Shown piece by piece: positions 53,681 to 64,000 of a stretch of 64,000 nucleotides of DNA. The stretch spans positions 1 to 64,000 of the forward strand of contig NW_021638300.1 of assembly GCF_900090045.1 (NCBI RefSeq). Reading direction: 5' to 3'. The translations under genes and the position numbers were made by a program. The notes below the pieces were generated by a model that was given only the letters and a program-made list of their open reading frames with translations, was not told the origin of the DNA and searched no databases. The stretch comes from Plasmodium malariae. Its lineage: Eukaryota; Apicomplexa; Aconoidasida; Haemosporida; Plasmodiidae. Numbering within the stretch: the stretch's first letter is position 1; every line of letters begins with the position of its first letter.

Positions 53681-56261
53681 GATATAAAATTTTAATACTA
53701 TAACTTATTCAAGAAAGAATAAATAAACCGTAGTATAATATTCTTTTAATGCTAAAAAATAATTTATTACATATTTAGTATTTTTATCATTTTTCCTTTA
53801 TCTATATATGAAGCGATAAAAAAAAAATGTACATATAATATCTTTAACAGTAGACACAAGGAAAAATATCTTTAATAATATATAATAAAATTCTTATCTT
53901 TATTTTGCTTTTAACAAATTAATTTTTATTAAAAAAAAATAATTTGAATACATTTATAAATATTTAAAAAATATAGTTTAATTAATTGATGTGGAACAAT
54001 AATTAAATATTTTTTTATTCATCACTTATAAATATGTTAAAATAAAAATAAGTTTACTAAATATTTCCAAACATATATTTCATGTATTAGCATATAGAAT
54101 GTAGAGAATATAGGTTATGTATTTTCTCTGTATTTAGACTATAACCAATTTTAGCAATATTTTTATTTTAATAATTCTAATTTTATAAACCATTTGTTTT
54201 CAAAAATTGGAATTTAATGTTATATAATATAAATTATTATAATATTCTAATAATAATAAGGTTAAATAAAGCATAGTTACTACAACAGTTTGTATTATAT
54301 TAATTGCGGCGCTTTAATTATTTAATGATCTATAATGTATTTAGAAAAATATAATTTACTAGATATTACAAAATATATAATTTAATATATATTTAAAAAT
54401 TCAATAAATGAGAATTTTTTATTTTTGTATAATAATTTTCGTAAGTTACTATTTTAAATTAAGATTAATTCATATTACTTCTAAATGAATTGTTTTTAAA
54501 TTCTACTATATAATTTATTATTTATTTCGTTTTTTAAATAAATAAATAAATATATATATATATACTTAGAAGAAATTTTAATATTATATAATAAAATAAA
54601 AGTAATAATATATATTAATAGTTACATATCGGCATAATTATCAGAATATCATTGTTTCAATAATATATTTTTTTATGCAATAAACAATAAAAACACATAT
54701 ATTTTATTCTTTACGTTTTATTACATTAAGCACATATAAGTAATAACTATAAAATAGAATTAATTAAAGAACTACGTAATAGTAATAATAAAATATTAAA
54801 AGTACGTATAAACTTATATATTATTACAACTTTGTCATACACCGTATTAATAATAACATACATGCATTTTATAGTAAAAACGAAAATACACTAATTTGTG
54901 TTGAACAGTTCTTAGAAATAACTTGAATACTAACTCGCGCATCTAAACCAAAAATATATGTGTATATATGAATTGTATATATGAAAACAGTTTTTGTTTT
55001 TTGTTTTGTTTTATTTCATTTACAAAATGAGAATTTAAATGTATGTGAGTACTTATCAGTGAATATAAACTATATGTATCATTTTGCATTCTTTAAATAA
55101 TATTAAATCTTTACTTATATATTTATAAATGACCATGAATATAGTACAAATATATAAATAAATACCGATACATTATTATGTGGTTCTACAGTATATATAT
55201 TTATTTGTATTAATTTTAATGATATTTTTGATTTATATTGATATATAACACATATTTAGATGTCAATTACGAAAAAAAGAAGAAAAAAAGACAAATAATT
55301 CCAATATAAGTTATACTAATATATTTTTGCATTTAATTAATTAAATTTTCTTTTTAATTATGAAAAAAAAATATATAACTATAGTATATTTATATATAGT
55401 TTTGGAATAAATATACATTTAACTAGACCTTCCAAAATTTAGTTATCACCATAACGAAGCACAATAATAATAAATTAAAACTTTTTGACCCTTCAGTTAA
55501 TTTTGAATATTGATATTTCCAATTTTAGTAAACTATTAAAAATAACCCATATTTTATAATCATATTATTTAATTATATATTTATATTTTCCTCTTAAAAA
55601 TATAAAAAAACGATGGAAAGTTTTTTATAAAAACTTTTAAAAAAAATATATAACTTATATATCATAAATATTATGTTATAACATAGAAGTTAAGTTTTCA
55701 AGTAAAAATATATAAATATATATATATATAAATATATCGGTGAAACAAAATATTATTATTTATTTTCATTAAATATAAAACAAGACACATTCATTTGTAA
55801 TTTAAAATTAATCATAAATTTTTTTAATAGTACCATTAATAAGAATATTAAACTACAATTATTTAAAAAATGAAAGGTACTATTTCTAATAATTCAAATA
55901 TAAATTAACATACAACCAGAATAATATTATACGAATTGTGGTATCATATATTAATCTTAACTAACAAATACATATATTTCATAAGAAACTACTTATATAC
56001 ACACATACTAAGACCTAATATTTATTTAAACAAAATCAATACATTATAATACATATTTTATAATTTTAAACTTTTAAATTCACAAAAAAACTAACTTTTT
56101 TTTGTAGCTGTATATCAAAAATGATAGATATAAATTTAATGATTTATAAAATTTAAGCAATTTTATTAAACCTCTATTAAGAATAGAACTATAGATATTA
56201 TAGTATATCCTTTTTATTAAGGACTTCATTATACAGAGGTACATATTACTTATTATACATT
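53681..56261. other. Intergenic region between two fam-l genes
   Basis: Contains the upstream region of the 53.7 kb fam-l gene, including its AGAATATAG element, and the 3' side of the next fam-l gene. The remainder is AT-rich spacer without a supported gene. Confidence 0.6.
54092..54140 (-). promoter_or_regulatory. Conserved fam upstream element (fam-l, 53.7 kb)
   Basis: ATATAGAATGTAGAGAATAT on the plus strand, then AGGTTATG and TATTTTCTCTGTATT, about 415 bp upstream of the start. AGAGAA and TTCTCT are in inverted orientation, as in the 28.1 kb copy. Confidence 0.45.
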
Positions 56262-57230
56262 TTACCTTTTCATAAATTTAATTTTTTCATATTTTTTTAC
56301 TTTTTTATGATAATATATTACCCATAATATAATTGTTACACCTATTACAATGAAAGGTATTAAATATATAAAAATACCAAAAAAACCTGTTACATAATAG
56401 TGATCTGGAACGGCTTTACCTTTCCTTGATACTGATTTCACTCCTTTACCTACAGATTTGAGGAAATCACATAAGAACGATCCCTTCAATGCTATATGTA
56501 AACTTTCCAACCATCCTGTTGTAATTGCATTCAATGTCTTAATCAACGCTCCTATAAGTCCAAATCCGCCAAAATCCAATATGAGCGATGTTGATAGTAA
56601 TAGTATTACGATAACAGGTAAAGCTAGTCGCAATCCGTATTTTTTACGCATTATTTTATTGTAAGTCTTTTCACTAATTGTTCTGCTGTTTTTCAGAAAA
56701 TCTGTATAGTCCAGTTCTTTGAATATTTTTTTTTCCAAACGGGAATATTTTTTTGTCTCAAATACACACGATTTATTTTTCATATTTTTTTTATGGCATC
56801 TTACATTTCTTGAAAAACGTCTATTTAATTTTTTCTCTTTTTCTACGACCAATTTTTCATTATTAGCTATATCTCTTTTATAGTTTACCCCATTTGGTAC
56901 ATTTTCGTTTAAACATACAAAAACTGAATCCTTATCCTCATTATATTGTGCCATTAAACGATAATTTCTTGAATATAATTTTTTACAATAACTGTAACAT
57001 TTATCCAAAGAACTTTTTTTCGTGCTCTGAAAAAACACAAAAAAGATTATCATATAATCTAATGAATAATATCACACTAAAAAATAGTACAAATAAAAAT
57101 AAAATACAAAAAATATAAATATCATTAAATACTATTGCCACACCGTATATATATAAATATAGCATATCCAACTTAAAACGATTAAGGTAGTAATTTTAAC
57201 AAATAACATTGAATTAATTTTTTCTTCCAT
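56262..57230 (-). CDS. fam-l protein
   Basis: Exon 1 is 57230-57144 (29 codons, MEEKINSMLFVKITTLIVLS, then WICYIYIYT) and exon 2 is 57026-56262, giving 283 residues. The donor is the weak GTGTGG; the only nearby alternative, GTATTT, would put exon 2 out of phase. The acceptor is TTTTTTCAG. Exon 2 starts STKKSSLDKCYSYCKKLYSR, with YRLMAQYNEDKDS as the export-type region (Met in place of the usual Leu). The hallmark YSRLEKKIFKELDYTDFLKN and SRTISEKTYNKI follow, then a membrane segment (ALPVIVILLLSTSLILDF), a Gly/Lys-rich loop, a second segment (FFGIFIYLIPFIVIGVTIIL) and the end YYHKKVKKYEKIKFMKR. A reading frame extending leftward from an ATG inside the intron (57053) gives a spurious N terminus and was not used. 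Intact; probably exported. Confidence 0.91.
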
Positions 57231-58869
57231 GATATATATCCTTAATATTGTAATATACTGAGAAAAGATATAATTAACAATAATGTTATATTTTTATAAT
57301 TATAAAGGACGCTATTATTATTTATTTAATTTTATTATTATTTCTTTTTTTTTTTTTGTAAAAATATAATAAAAATTATATAATTTTTTTTTTACAATTG
57401 AGACAGAGGAATTTAAACTTAAAGCTGTACTATAAAATTTATATCTTAATGTTATCTATAAAAAAATATTTTTAATTATAACAATATTAATTGAATTTAT
57501 TAATAAATATTCAAAATATATAAATTATATATTTATTATATTATATGATTTAAATAATTTTATTATTTCTTTACAAAGTAAAATAAAAAAAATATGTATT
57601 ACTATTTTGTATTTCGAACTATTTAGTTTATGTAGAATATAGTATGTAGAGATTATAGATAACGCATTTCTATAGTTCTATACATTAAGGAAGTATTATT
57701 GATTTCATTAATGTTTTTCCATTACTAATTTTAATTTATAAAAACTGTATATTTGGAAAAACATTCTATTATAGTTAATACTTATTTATATTATAATATC
57801 ATAATGGTAATAATAAATAAATATATAAAGTAATGAATAACTGCTATATAAAATCTATTAACCTAATCATAATATTAGTAGAATAATGTTGTTGTTTAGT
57901 TATATCAAACGTATAAATGCACTTTGTATTTCATTATCTATATTTTAACATTTATATATAAGTAATTTTTATAAAATAAAGTTAATTCTAACAATTATTT
58001 ATAATAAAAAACAAAATATGTAATATGCTTTAAGTTTCCTATTTAAATATAAACCTTAGAATATTCAAAAATTTATAATATTCCATTAATAATTCATTTT
58101 TTAAAGTATAATTTTGTCATTAATTATTTATTCACACATGAACTATAAAAAAAAAATTTTAAACCTATTAAAAATATTCTTACATCAAAAAAATTATTAA
58201 ACATATAATGCCAATAATAATTTTTTTATAAAGATAATTTGTTAAAATTACTTTTAAATTAAAAATAAGTATAACAAAAAAAAGAAAAACGAATGATTTT
58301 GTTTCCATTAAATGGAGAACAACGTAAATATTAAAAATAATGCATATTAATTTTTTTTATAAAATCACTTAAAATATTACATATAATCATTAAAAAATTT
58401 ATATAATTGTTAATAGAATAAATTATTTCAATAGATTAGTAAAACTATATTAATTCGAACATTATATATTAAAACAAACCATTACATATTTGTTATAATA
58501 CAAAAATAAAAAAAATATTTACATGTATAATATTTGAGTATAAAGCACATATTTTTATAGTGAATGTTTAGCAATGTCAATATTACATTTATAATAACAA
58601 AAAAAAAATATTATATATAGTTAGATAATGATAATAAACTACTTTAAAACAATGAATTATAATATCAGATCAAATATATAAACATGCTATCTGTAAAAAA
58701 TATTTAATATATATTTTTTTACTTTTCTGTATTAACATATATTTGTATATTATCTTGGTATATAAGAAAAAATATATAAGTATACAATTAATTTTTTTTT
58801 ATGAAATAATTTCATTAAGCACAAATAAACACTCCATTAGGTACATGAAAAGTTTATTTCTAAAAACTA
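57231..58869. other. Intergenic region upstream of fam-l
   Basis: The promoter side of the fam-l gene, containing the AGAATATAG element, followed by AT-rich spacer up to repeat block C. No other feature was seen. Confidence 0.6.
57631..57690 (-). promoter_or_regulatory. Conserved fam upstream element (fam-l, 57.2 kb)
   Basis: TGTAGAATATAGTATGTAGA on the plus strand, then GATTATAGATAA and, after a short gap, TTCTATAGTTCTATACATT, about 400 bp upstream of the start. Matches the other copies in order and spacing. Confidence 0.45.
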
Positions 58870-58904
58870 AATATTAATGATAAATAAAATTATACTTCAT
58901 TTTG

Positions 58905-59743
58905 TCATAGTTCAACTGTTAATTTTAAGAAGTTTACCATTATATAAACTAGTATTAAAATACATAATAAAGCAACTATTTCTAATATTGATGTATCTCC
59001 CTTATCAGAGTAAAATAACCGCCTTAGTATTTCTGATATAATATATATAAGAAATAACACGGTGGAACATGAAATAAAAAAAGTAATAAATATACTATAA
59101 AGTATACTTGTAAAATCAAAACGATTACTCATATATGCTGAATGCTTTGAACTCTTTTACTTAGTATAATCGGTGAATTCCTCATTTTACATATAATACT
59201 GAAACCCATATATAGGAATTGTTTTAAAACAAATATATCTACTTTAGTAAAAGCACTACATAAAAAATATTCCCATTTCTTAACCAATTATTTGGCTGCA
59301 GTACTTTAATTATTTTTATATTTACACTAAAAATTTTCATCATATTCTGATTCTATATTATAAGTCTAATTTTCTTAACTATAATGTCTATATTGAAATA
59401 ACATATGGTTCATTCTATTTTTTATGATCCCTTCTCATTTTCTGCTAATAATATATACGTTCTTGAGTCTAATATACCATGAACAGGATTCCAATTAACT
59501 AAAGATTTATTAAACTTATATTACAATGAAAAAAAAAAATTTTATTATTTATAATATATTAAACATACATAAAAGAAATTTCCATATAAACTCATATATA
59601 TTATTATATAACATAAAGCAAAATAAAATTTAAGACTAATTATCTGCAAGGTTATTATAACTCATTAGCGAAATAAGAACATATCCAAATAAAAAGGATA
59701 AATATAAATGTTTTGACTGAAATAAAGAGAATTATTTTTTTTA
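58905..59743 (-). pseudogene. Eroded fam-type two-exon gene, relic C, with intact 3' reading frame
   Basis: An exon-1 remnant at about 59743-59663 reads KKIILFISVKTFIFILFIWI, then CSYFANE, clearly a fam signal-peptide exon, but the ATG is replaced by a stop-containing codon pair. The exon-2 acceptor is at 59515 (AATATAAG). Exon 2 starts FNKSLVNWNPVHGILDSR, with TYILLAENEKGS at the export-motif position, then TAA. The middle is broken. The last part is open from an ATG at 59132 to 58905: MSNRFDFTSILYS, a hydrophobic segment (IFITFFISCSTVLFLIYII), a short polar loop and a second one (EIVALLCILILVYIMVNFL). That two-segment end mirrors fam proteins but matches neither fam-l nor fam-m, lacking the YYHKKVKK and NNEKYxKIKL tails. 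The 75-residue frame may survive by chance. Confidence 0.65.
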
Positions 59744-62700
59744 ATTTATATTCAAATTAATGAAATTTATAATATATATAAAATTAACTAAAAAATGCAC
59801 AGTTTATTCACAAAGTAGAGTTAATAGTATAGAGTTATTTGTATTGCAAATTTGTTTCTTAAGAAAGTATTAATTTGTATAAATAAAATACCAATTAATG
59901 TATAAAAATAAAAAGATAAAATTAAAAATAATTTTGTAAATATTTCCAATGAAGTTATTTAGCAGAAAATCAATATCAAAATAATTTTTGGTAATACTAA
60001 TTATATTATTAAATCCTTAATACATATATATATTATGGTATAAGAGAACAATTCTATATTTTAGTTATCGAAGCTTTTCAGAAAAATAATAGAATAGAAA
60101 ACCGTTATTTTTGAGGAGAATGATTTTATTTTATAATTAGAATAAAAAAAATAGATATGCTATGAGAATATTAACATAAGCATATATTAGGAATATAGTT
60201 ATTGATTTTTTTGTCAGATGCCTAATAATATGCTTAATTATGTATATATGTTATACCTTAAAATACTATTATTTTATAAATGAAAAACAAAAATTATAGT
60301 GTTAAATATAACAGTGTACATAGTATAAAAAAAAGAAAAATATTTATTTATAATATAAATTATAATCTAACATGTGCCATATACCTACGACAAGTAAAAA
60401 TTTTATACGATAATAATTTGTAGATTCCATTCTAAAAATTAGTGAACATACAAAATATTTATATTTTAAATGGTACTTTCCAATTTAGCTCTTTTATAAA
60501 TGTGTATTATATTATAAAATATGGAATATTATAATTTCATATAGCTTACATTAATGCATTATATGCATTATGACTAAAGAAATTTATTAAAAATAATAAT
60601 TATTTAATGTATGTATTTTTTTTTTTTATTTGTGCTTAGAATATAAATTTAGATGATTCAAGGATATTATAATATTGAAGAAGAATAAAAATGTAAATAT
60701 AATTGTAGTTGAAAAATATTTTTAGTAATTATTATAATTAAAAAAAAATACAACAAAAGAAATAATATCTCTATAAAATAGGAAAATATTATATATATCA
60801 TAGAATACAATAAAATTTAGGAAAATATATAATGCATTATTTTTGTTTTTTATATTTTTGTTGAGAAAATAAATGCGAATGTTTTTTTTGATTTATAAGT
60901 AAATAATAACAAAATCATATATTAAATTACAACTTTTATGTAACTTAGCTAAATAAAATAAATTAGATTTTTTATAAAATATACCTATAAAAGCAGAAAT
61001 ATTTAGAATTCACGATGTCTTCTGAATATAGTGAATGTTCTTAATTATAAAAATATAATACATAAAATATATTATTTTAACTGTACAATAATAAATTGAT
61101 ATGTATTTTGGTTTGCATATCGCTTTTCTAAACAATGATTAATCAGAAAAAACTTTATTTTAATTTTTAATATTATATATATACATATTACATTTCGGTA
61201 ATGATAAAATATAAGATGATTTGTTTTTTTTTCTACCTTTTTATATGTACATAGTAATATACGTATATGTATCGATATATATATATATATATATTTATAA
61301 TCATATTTTAAAATATTTTTGCTTCTAGTTTCTTAAAGGATTCTTTCATTTGGATGTTCCTTACTTTTCCAAAATTTACAAATTTATGTTTATATAAAAA
61401 AGCATAGCACATCTTCTTATTAATCAATAATATATATTGTTCAAAATATACTATTATTAAAATTTCATAAGCTTATTATCTTTGTTTTTATAATTTGTTT
61501 CTATTTATTCATGTAACTAATACATTGATAGACTTTAGGATCTTTACTTTTTCCTTAATTATTTTATTCATGATAGAAATATTAAAAATATTTACATCAA
61601 TTTAAATTAAATAATTATATATATTCAAAAAAAAAGAAAGAAAATTCAATATATAATTTTCAATTTTTTTGAAATATTTTAGTTCCAATGAGAACTTATA
61701 AACATGAGGAAGCGAAATTATTAAATATATGTATTTATTTGTATACATACATCTATTAATACGTATATCTTTAAATTAATAACTTAATAAATTTTAAATA
61801 ATTGTATATAGAATATCAGTAGTAATAATCATTTATCATAAATATGACTTTTGTTATAACATATTAGGTTTCTCTTAATTTAACATGTTCTTAATATTGT
61901 AATAATTAGGCATGACATTTTTTATTTTAATATTTTGTTTAAAAATTAATTGAAGTGTGCCACTTATATATTCAGTGAAATTATTATTCTTTTACTGTTT
62001 AGTTAAGTAATATTTTTACGATTATCCTTATTATTGAATTACTAAATCTTTATTATTATTCTTTTATTATAACGATGTATAATGTTGTATGTCAACATAA
62101 ACATATATATGTTAACATAATTTCTAAAACCAGGACCATTACTTTTTTATGTATATGCTTTCTATTCTATTTTGAAATTTTACCCATATTTAATTTTTCT
62201 AATTGATTTATTTTTTTTTTAAAACATATTTAACACTTTCTTATTACAAATAAGTTTCTACGTATATGTATAATGTAATGCTTATAAAAAAAGAAAAAAA
62301 ACATTATAGTATAAATCTTTCCTTATTCTGTATTCCATGTGAATTTATGCATAACATGTAAACTTATATATTCAATTTCTTTGTGTATATTGTTTATTAT
62401 TACATGTGTATACATTTTTAGATGCTTCATTAACTGTAGCGAATTTTGTGTACACATTCATAAACAAATAATTACATATTATATGTAGACTTACATATAG
62501 GATATATTTTATATCATACTACGAGAAACTAATAACTCTCGGGTTTTCTTTTATACCTTTACTTCTTATACTTTTATATTTTTTTTTTCTTTTTTTTTTT
62601 ATTCCTCCTTACGATGGATTTATTAATTAATATCCAAATAAAGATTTTTAATAGAGGTATTCAAAAGTACGTTAACAATTTTGACATAATATAAAATGGG

Positions 62701-62776
62701 TTACAGATAAACTAATTTCTTTTCCAATTAATTAATGTAAACAGCTCAATTTTCAGGTGACTTATAATATATATTT

Positions 62777-62905
62777 TTACTTATTTCTTATCCTTATAAT
62801 ATCCGTAAGAAAAGTAACTGTTTCAACGAACTTCTTGCATTGTTGTTCATCACCCTTTTCATTTATCTGAATTTTATCATTCATTTCATTCACTCTTATA
62901 TACAT
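62777..62905 (-). pseudogene. Open coding-like island in repeat block C
   Basis: Forty-two codons: MYIRVNEMNDKIQINEKGDE, then QQCKKFVETVTFLTDIIRIR and NK before a stop. Counterparts are in block B (33565-33690, one in-frame stop at the Cys position) and, more weakly, block D (47550-47692). No splice sites or flanking frame of any size were found. It is probably one exon fragment of a lost gene; similarity to the Cys-bearing parts of PIR-type proteins is only an impression. Confidence 0.3.
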
Positions 62906-64000
62906 GAACTTATCCTAAATTGTTCACATATATAACCGATGAACATAAGTTGATAATATTAGTAATGTTATGTAAATAAATTTCCAATATGTAAAACTTT
63001 GTATACATATAAATATGTATACACTTTTTCCCTTTTATATCTATTCAATATAAATGATCTAACACATGCTAAAAAAGAAGGTATAAAAAAACATATATAT
63101 ATACATGCTCACCACATACATAGATTAGAATCTAATCGTGAATAATTCTATAACATTAAGGTGCATAGTTATGAACTCAATTGTGTCCTCAAATAGTTTC
63201 ACTTATTAACAAAAAATTGTATTTCTATGATAAATGCCTTATTCTATCTATTTAGTTTGAAATGCTATAAATGAGCATTATTGCCTTTATAAAAGTATCA
63301 TACGTCAGGGATCATTTGTGTCAAATATGATGGGTACAACATCACAAAACTATTTTACATATACATGTATGAAGCTCAGTCATAAAAAGAAATCTTTCAG
63401 GGGATATTATAATATGAAATAGATAAATAAAGTCGTAAAAAATATACCTTACTCGTTTTATTTGTTATTATCATTTTTATATACTCTCCATTTATGCAAA
63501 AAAACATTCTTATATGAACCCTGTTAATATTAGAGATATATAAATCAATGTATTTTTTTATGTTTAAAAATAAAGATGCTTTTTTTGAAATATATGAGGA
63601 AACATATATCGAAATATTTAAATGGATACATTACATTATGTAACAGTATATATCTATATATATGCATTCATCTAAACTCATTTACAATATGTACATATAC
63701 CCAAGTATTTGTACACTCTATAGCAGAATATGTAATACATAAAAAATTTTTGAAAAACATTGTTTTAAGTTCTATATATCCGATTCCCAAGAATTTACAT
63801 AATCTTAAGCTTATTTTCGCACCTCTTCGCATTTTCGTACTGATTAAGTGAAGAAATAATAAATTAGCAAAATGCTGTAAACAGTTTCACTTCCTTTTTT
63901 TCTTTCTTCCCTTTCCTTCAATAACGTTGTAGGAGTATAACCATGTACTCTTTTCAGAAAAACACCTTAGAAATTCTTGCATTAACATAAGAAGAACACT

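Larger units (their letters stand above)
58870..64000. repeat. Subtelomeric repeat block, copy C (runs off the window)
   Basis: Colinear with block B (29660-34800) at a near-constant offset of about 29.19 kb. It starts with the best-preserved eroded fam-type gene and continues through mixed AT-rich sequence to the window edge. Its first 1.8 kb also matches block A and its right end matches block D. Its place upstream of a fam-l gene mirrors block B. Confidence 0.75.

Noticed and set aside
57027..57053. In-frame ATG giving a longer fam-l exon 2 (MIIFFVFFQ…)
   Set aside because: It lies inside the intron, upstream of a clear TTTTTTCAG acceptor; the true N terminus is the MEEK signal-peptide exon at 57230.
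22515..57230. PIR-family identity for the two-exon minus-strand genes
   Set aside because: They carry the fam-l (LEKKIFKELDY…YYHKKVKK) or fam-m (HFHFEKKWIKKK…NNEKYxKIKL) hallmarks and a signal-peptide exon, and lack the PIR cysteine pattern and single C-terminal membrane segment.
1..64000. tRNA, rRNA, CRISPR array, bacterial-type operon or terminator signals
   Set aside because: None seen; spliced genes, base composition and gene families are those of a Plasmodium subtelomere.

Overview
The window is an AT-rich (roughly four-fifths A+T, by eye) subtelomeric segment of a malaria-parasite chromosome. It carries two-exon fam-l and fam-m genes, STP1 genes with four exons and a tryptophan-rich antigen gene. 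fam-l and fam-m are the two large families known from Plasmodium malariae, so P. malariae (or its ape-infecting close relative) is the best assignment. No housekeeping gene, RNA gene, centromere or telomere repeat was seen. Introns are short, with GT donors and T-rich runs before AG acceptors.

Layout. 1-1780 is a repeat block (A) holding an eroded fam-type gene. 2340-4848 (-) is an STP1 pseudogene. After about 7.2 kb without a gene, a second STP1 copy (12075-14667, +) follows, nearly complete but frameshifted at a poly-A run; the two copies are head to head. A tryptophan-rich antigen gene (17541-18522, +) comes next. From 22.5 kb to the right end every recognisable gene is on the minus strand: fam-m (22515-23410), fam-l pseudogene (26703-27702), repeat block B (29660-35530), fam-l (38178-39162), fam-m (43675-44560), partial block D (47300-49500), fam-l (52699-53680), fam-l (56262-57230) and repeat block C (58870 to the window end). 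The pattern is pairs of fam genes separated by copies of one long, diverged block. B and C stay in register over more than 5 kb.

Function. The fam proteins have a signal peptide from exon 1, an RxL export-type motif about 20-25 residues into exon 2, a basic/polar domain and two membrane segments near the C terminus. Such proteins are thought to be exported to the infected red cell and to vary between parasites. STP1 proteins have a variable ectodomain, one membrane span on its own small exon and a tryptophan-containing cytoplasmic part. The tryptophan-rich antigen is secreted and probably binds red cells. Together this is a contingency-gene region in which duplication and decay are common: of the eight family genes outside the repeat blocks, three are disrupted and one has lost its ancestral start codon.

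Most notable: (i) blocks A, B and C each contain remains of a third fam-type gene (signal-peptide exon, export-motif region, two membrane segments) that is neither fam-l nor fam-m; (ii) all six fam genes share an AGAATATAG-rich, partly palindromic element about 380-440 bp upstream of the start; (iii) both STP1 copies are broken by a single-base change in a poly-A run, so either homopolymer errors or slippage must be considered. If fam pairs face the telomere, as reported for the P. malariae genome, the telomere lies on the low-coordinate side. That is inference.
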